DNA of 55,862 bases from Escherichia whittamii (GTDB lineage Bacteria; Pseudomonadota; Gammaproteobacteria; Enterobacterales; Enterobacteriaceae), in assembly GCF_014836715.1 (NCBI RefSeq), contig NZ_JACSQI010000019.1:1-55862 (forward strand), given 5' to 3'. Made by a program: the position numbers and the translations under genes. The notes below the pieces were generated by a model. That model was not told the DNA's origin. It saw nothing but the letters and a program-made list of their open reading frames with translations, and made no database searches. Below are positions 52,917-55,862 of this stretch, one piece after another (within the stretch, counting starts at the first letter, position 1; each line of letters begins with the position of its first letter).

Positions 52917-55490
52917 ATGCGTCTGGATCGTCTTACTAATAAATTCCAGCTTGCTCTTGCCGATGCCCAATCACTTGCACTCGGGCACGACAACCAATTC
53001 ATCGAACCACTTCATTTAATGAGCGCCCTGCTGAATCAGGAAGGGGGTTCGGTTAGTCCTTTATTAACATCTGCCGGCATCAATGCTGGCCAGTTGCGCA
53101 CAGATATCAATCAGGCATTAAACCGTTTACCACAGGTTGAAGGTACAGGTGGCGATGTCCAGCCATCACAGGATCTGGTGCGCGTTCTTAATCTTTGCGA
53201 CAAGCTGGCGCAAAAACGTGGTGATAACTTTATCTCGTCAGAACTATTCGTTCTGGCGGCACTTGAGTCTCGCGGCACGCTGGCCGACATCCTGAAAGCA
53301 GCAGGGGCGACCACCGCCAACATTACTCAAGCGATTGAACAAATGCGCGGAGGTGAAAGCGTGAACGATCAAGGAGCTGAAGACCAACGTCAGGCTTTGA
53401 AAAAATACACCATCGACCTTACCGAACGTGCCGAACAGGGCAAACTCGATCCGGTGATTGGTCGTGATGAAGAAATTCGCCGTACCATTCAGGTACTGCA
53501 ACGTCGTACTAAAAATAACCCGGTGCTGATTGGTGAACCCGGTGTTGGTAAAACTGCCATCGTTGAAGGTCTGGCGCAGCGTATTATCAATGGAGAAGTG
53601 CCGGAAGGGCTGAAAGGCCGCCGCGTGCTGGCGCTGGATATGGGCGCGCTGGTGGCCGGGGCGAAATATCGCGGTGAGTTTGAAGAACGTTTAAAAGGCG
53701 TACTTAACGATCTCGCCAAACAGGAAGGCAACGTCATCCTGTTTATCGACGAATTACATACCATGGTCGGTGCAGGTAAAGCCGATGGCGCAATGGACGC
53801 CGGGAACATGCTGAAACCGGCGCTGGCGCGTGGTGAGCTGCACTGCGTGGGTGCCACGACGCTGGACGAATATCGCCAGTACATCGAAAAAGATGCTGCG
53901 CTGGAACGTCGCTTCCAGAAAGTGTTTGTTGCCGAGCCAACGGTGGAAGACACCATTGCTATTCTGCGTGGTCTGAAAGAACGTTATGAACTGCACCATC
54001 ATGTGCAAATTACTGACCCGGCAATTGTTGCTGCGGCGACGTTGTCCCATCGGTACATTGCTGACCGTCAGTTGCCGGATAAAGCTATCGACCTGATCGA
54101 TGAAGCGGCATCCAGCATTCGTATGCAGATTGACTCAAAACCGGAAGAACTCGACCGACTCGATCGTCGTATTATTCAGCTCAAACTGGAACAACAGGCG
54201 TTAATGAAAGAGTCTGATGAAGCCAGTAAAAAACGCCTGGATATGCTCAACGAAGAACTGAGCGACAAAGAACGTCAGTACTCCGAGTTAGAAGAAGAAT
54301 GGAAAGCAGAGAAAGCGTCGCTCTCTGGCACGCAGACCATTAAAGCGGAACTGGAGCAGGCCAAAATCGCCATTGAACAGGCTCGCCGTGTGGGTGACCT
54401 GGCGCGGATGTCTGAATTGCAATACGGCAAAATTCCGGAACTGGAAAAACAACTGGAAGCCGCAACGCAGCTCGAAGGTAAAACCATGCGTCTGCTGCGT
54501 AATAAAGTGACAGATGCCGAAATTGCTGAAGTGCTGGCGCGTTGGACGGGGATTCCTGTTTCTCGCATGATGGAAAGTGAACGCGAAAAACTGCTGCGTA
54601 TGGAGCAAGAACTGCACCATCGTGTCATTGGCCAGAACGAAGCGGTTGATGCGGTATCTAACGCTATTCGTCGTAGCCGTGCAGGGCTTGCTGACCCGAA
54701 TCGCCCAATTGGTTCATTCCTGTTCCTCGGCCCGACTGGTGTGGGGAAAACTGAACTTTGTAAGGCGCTGGCGAACTTTATGTTTGATAGCGACGAGGCG
54801 ATGGTCCGTATTGATATGTCCGAGTTTATGGAGAAACACTCGGTGTCTCGTCTGGTTGGTGCACCTCCGGGATATGTCGGTTATGAAGAAGGTGGCTACC
54901 TGACCGAAGCGGTGCGTCGTCGTCCTTATTCCGTCATCCTGCTGGATGAAGTGGAAAAAGCCCATCCGGATGTTTTCAACATTCTGTTGCAGGTATTGGA
55001 TGATGGACGTTTGACTGACGGGCAGGGGAGAACGGTCGACTTCCGTAATACGGTGGTCATTATGACCTCTAACCTCGGTTCTGATCTTATTCAGGAACGT
55101 TTTGGTGAACTGGATTATGCGCACATGAAAGAGCTGGTGCTCGGCGTGGTTAGCCATAACTTCCGTCCAGAATTCATTAACCGTATCGATGAAGTGGTTG
55201 TCTTCCATCCACTGGGTGAACAACACATAGCATCAATTGCGCAGATTCAGCTGAAACGTCTGTACAAACGTCTGGAAGAGCGTGGTTATGAAATCCACAT
55301 TTCTGACGAGGCGCTGAAACTGTTGAGCGAGAATGGTTACGACCCAGTCTATGGCGCACGTCCTCTGAAACGTGCAATCCAGCAGCAGATCGAAAACCCA
55401 CTGGCACAGCAAATACTGTCTGGTGAATTGGTTCCAGGTAAAGTCATTCGCCTGGAAGTTAATGAAGATCGTATTGTCGCAGTCCAGTAA
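52917..55490 (+). CDS. clpB: Protein disaggregase ClpB
   Basis: 857 aa hexameric AAA+ chaperone that extracts proteins from aggregates with DnaK. Order: Clp_N repeat domain (1-145), AAA-1 with Walker [14 protein letters not shown] near 206, a long coiled-coil middle domain (about 410-525), AAA-2 with [10 protein letters not shown] near 605, C-terminal domain. The GTG at 53361 (codon 149) begins the known short form ClpB-80. The ATG at 52917 ([14 protein letters not shown]) matches the family; in-frame codons just upstream belong to the ribosome site GGGAGG. Confidence 0.98.
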   Translation: MRLDRLTNKFQLALADAQSLALGHDNQFIEPLHLMSALLNQEGGSVSPLLTSAGINAGQLRTDINQALNRLPQVEGTGGDVQPSQDLVRVLNLCDKLAQKRGDNFISSELFVLAALESRGTLADILKAAGATTANITQAIEQMRGGESVNDQGAEDQRQALKKYTIDLTERAEQGKLDPVIGRDEEIRRTIQVLQRRTKNNPVLIGEPGVGKTAIVEGLAQRIINGEVPEGLKGRRVLALDMGALVAGAKYRGEFEERLKGVLNDLAKQEGNVILFIDELHTMVGAGKADGAMDAGNMLKPALARGELHCVGATTLDEYRQYIEKDAALERRFQKVFVAEPTVEDTIAILRGLKERYELHHHVQITDPAIVAAATLSHRYIADRQLPDKAIDLIDEAASSIRMQIDSKPEELDRLDRRIIQLKLEQQALMKESDEASKKRLDMLNEELSDKERQYSELEEEWKAEKASLSGTQTIKAELEQAKIAIEQARRVGDLARMSELQYGKIPELEKQLEAATQLEGKTMRLLRNKVTDAEIAEVLARWTGIPVSRMMESEREKLLRMEQELHHRVIGQNEAVDAVSNAIRRSRAGLADPNRPIGSFLFLGPTGVGKTELCKALANFMFDSDEAMVRIDMSEFMEKHSVSRLVGAPPGYVGYEEGGYLTEAVRRRPYSVILLDEVEKAHPDVFNILLQVLDDGRLTDGQGRTVDFRNTVVIMTSNLGSDLIQERFGELDYAHMKELVLGVVSHNFRPEFINRIDEVVVFHPLGEQHIASIAQIQLKRLYKRLEERGYEIHISDEALKLLSENGYDPVYGARPLKRAIQQQIENPLAQQILSGELVPGKVIRLEVNEDRIVAVQ

Positions 55491-55496
55491 ATAAGA

Positions 55497-55525
55497 AAAA
55501 CGAGTCCTTCGGGGCTCGTTTTTTG
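55497..55525 (+). terminator. Terminator of clpB
   Basis: Stem AACGAGTCC/GGGGCTCGTT with a TTC loop, followed by six T, starting 7 bases past the stop. Confidence 0.88.
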
Positions 55526-55607
55526 CCTCTTTTCCAACCGAAAAGGGCCGTTTTTAAGGTGTTTTGCTTAAGAATTGAACGAACGATAAATTTTTTATAT
55601 TTTTCGC

Positions 55608-55635
55608 TTGTCACTTCAGAATAACTCCCTATAAT
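55608..55635 (+). promoter_or_regulatory. rRNA operon promoter P1
   Basis: TTGTCA (55608-55613) and TATAAT (55630-55635) are 16 bases apart. An AT-rich UP-element-like tract (AAATTTTTTATATTTTT) stands directly upstream, and a GC-rich discriminator (GCGCCACC) follows, as in stringently controlled rrn P1. Confidence 0.92.
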
Positions 55636-55726
55636 GCGCCACCACTGACACGGAACAACGGCAAACAAGCCGCCGGGTCAGCGAGGTTCTACTGAGGATT
55701 TCGGCAGAGAAAAGCGAAATAAGCGC

Positions 55727-55754
55727 TTGACTCTGAAAGGGGAAAGCGTAATAT
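55727..55754 (+). promoter_or_regulatory. rRNA operon promoter P2
   Basis: TTGACT (55727-55732) and TAATAT (55749-55754) are 16 bases apart, about 119 bases after P1; standard tandem rrn spacing. Confidence 0.9.
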
Positions 55755-55794
55755 ACGCCACCTCGCGGCAGTGAGCTGAAAGCCACGTCGCAAC

Positions 55795-55862
55795 TGCTCT
55801 TTAACAATTTATCAGACAATCTGTGTGGGCACTCGAAGATACGGATTCTTAACGTCGCAAGA
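55795..55862 (+). promoter_or_regulatory. rRNA leader with boxA antiterminator
   Basis: TGCTCTTTAACA at 55795-55806 is boxA, where Nus factors load for rRNA antitermination; the following leader (ATCTGTGTGGGCACTCG) is the usual 16S 5' precursor. The 16S gene itself would begin beyond the window. By position next to clpB this is rrnG. Confidence 0.9.

Noticed and set aside
55807-55862. Start of 16S rRNA within the window
   Set aside because: The mature 16S 5' sequence (AAATTGAAGAG) is not reached; only leader is present.

Overview
The window is chromosomal DNA of Escherichia, almost certainly E. coli of a lineage other than K-12. Nearly every protein is full length and close to the K-12 protein as I remember it. 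Gene order follows the K-12 backbone read in reverse, from emrB to the promoter region of an rRNA operon (the place of rrnG in K-12). Comparisons with K-12 are from memory, not from an alignment.

Layout. 1-2.5 kb is a non-backbone segment next to emrB: the 5' two-thirds or so of an autotransporter adhesin that runs off the left edge, an AT-rich gap, and a frameshifted remnant of a P-loop kinase gene. 2.5-8.4 kb holds mprA-emrA-emrB (multidrug efflux and its MarR repressor), ygaZH (branched-chain amino acid export) and an intact ygaY transporter gene. 8.5-12.1 kb is proVWX (glycine betaine/proline uptake). 12.3-16.2 kb is nrdHIEF (class Ib ribonucleotide reductase). 16.4-18.3 kb is an accessory divergent pair, an AhpD-like protein and a MocR-type regulator. 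18.3-22.5 kb is a run of small stress and membrane genes (ygaM, ygaC, alaE, stpA, ygaP, ygaV, yqaE, kbp). 22.5-29.8 kb is the glaH-lhgO-gabDTP-glaR operon (glutarate and GABA catabolism). 30.5-32.9 kb has ssrA and smpB (ribosome rescue), ratA-rnfH and bamE. No prophage sits at the 3' end of ssrA, where K-12 carries CP4-57.

33.0-41 kb has recN (three LexA-type boxes), nadK, heat-shock grpE, an accessory acidic protein gene of unknown function, corB (apparent CTG start), ypjD and ffh. 40.9-42.9 kb is the rpsP-rimM-trmD-rplS operon. 43.0-45.2 kb is yfiR-dgcN-yfiB, a c-di-GMP control module, followed by yfiL. 45.8-49.5 kb is aromatic amino acid synthesis: aroF-tyrA facing pheL-pheA. 49.6-55.5 kb has raiA, bamD, rluD-pgeF and heat-shock clpB. 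The last 370 bases hold tandem rRNA promoters and an antitermination boxA; the 16S gene starts beyond the right edge.

I found no CRISPR array, phage, toxin cluster or clearly new system. The least explained parts are the autotransporter/kinase-remnant segment, the AhpD-MocR pair, the acidic gene between grpE and corB, and the prophage-free flank of ssrA.
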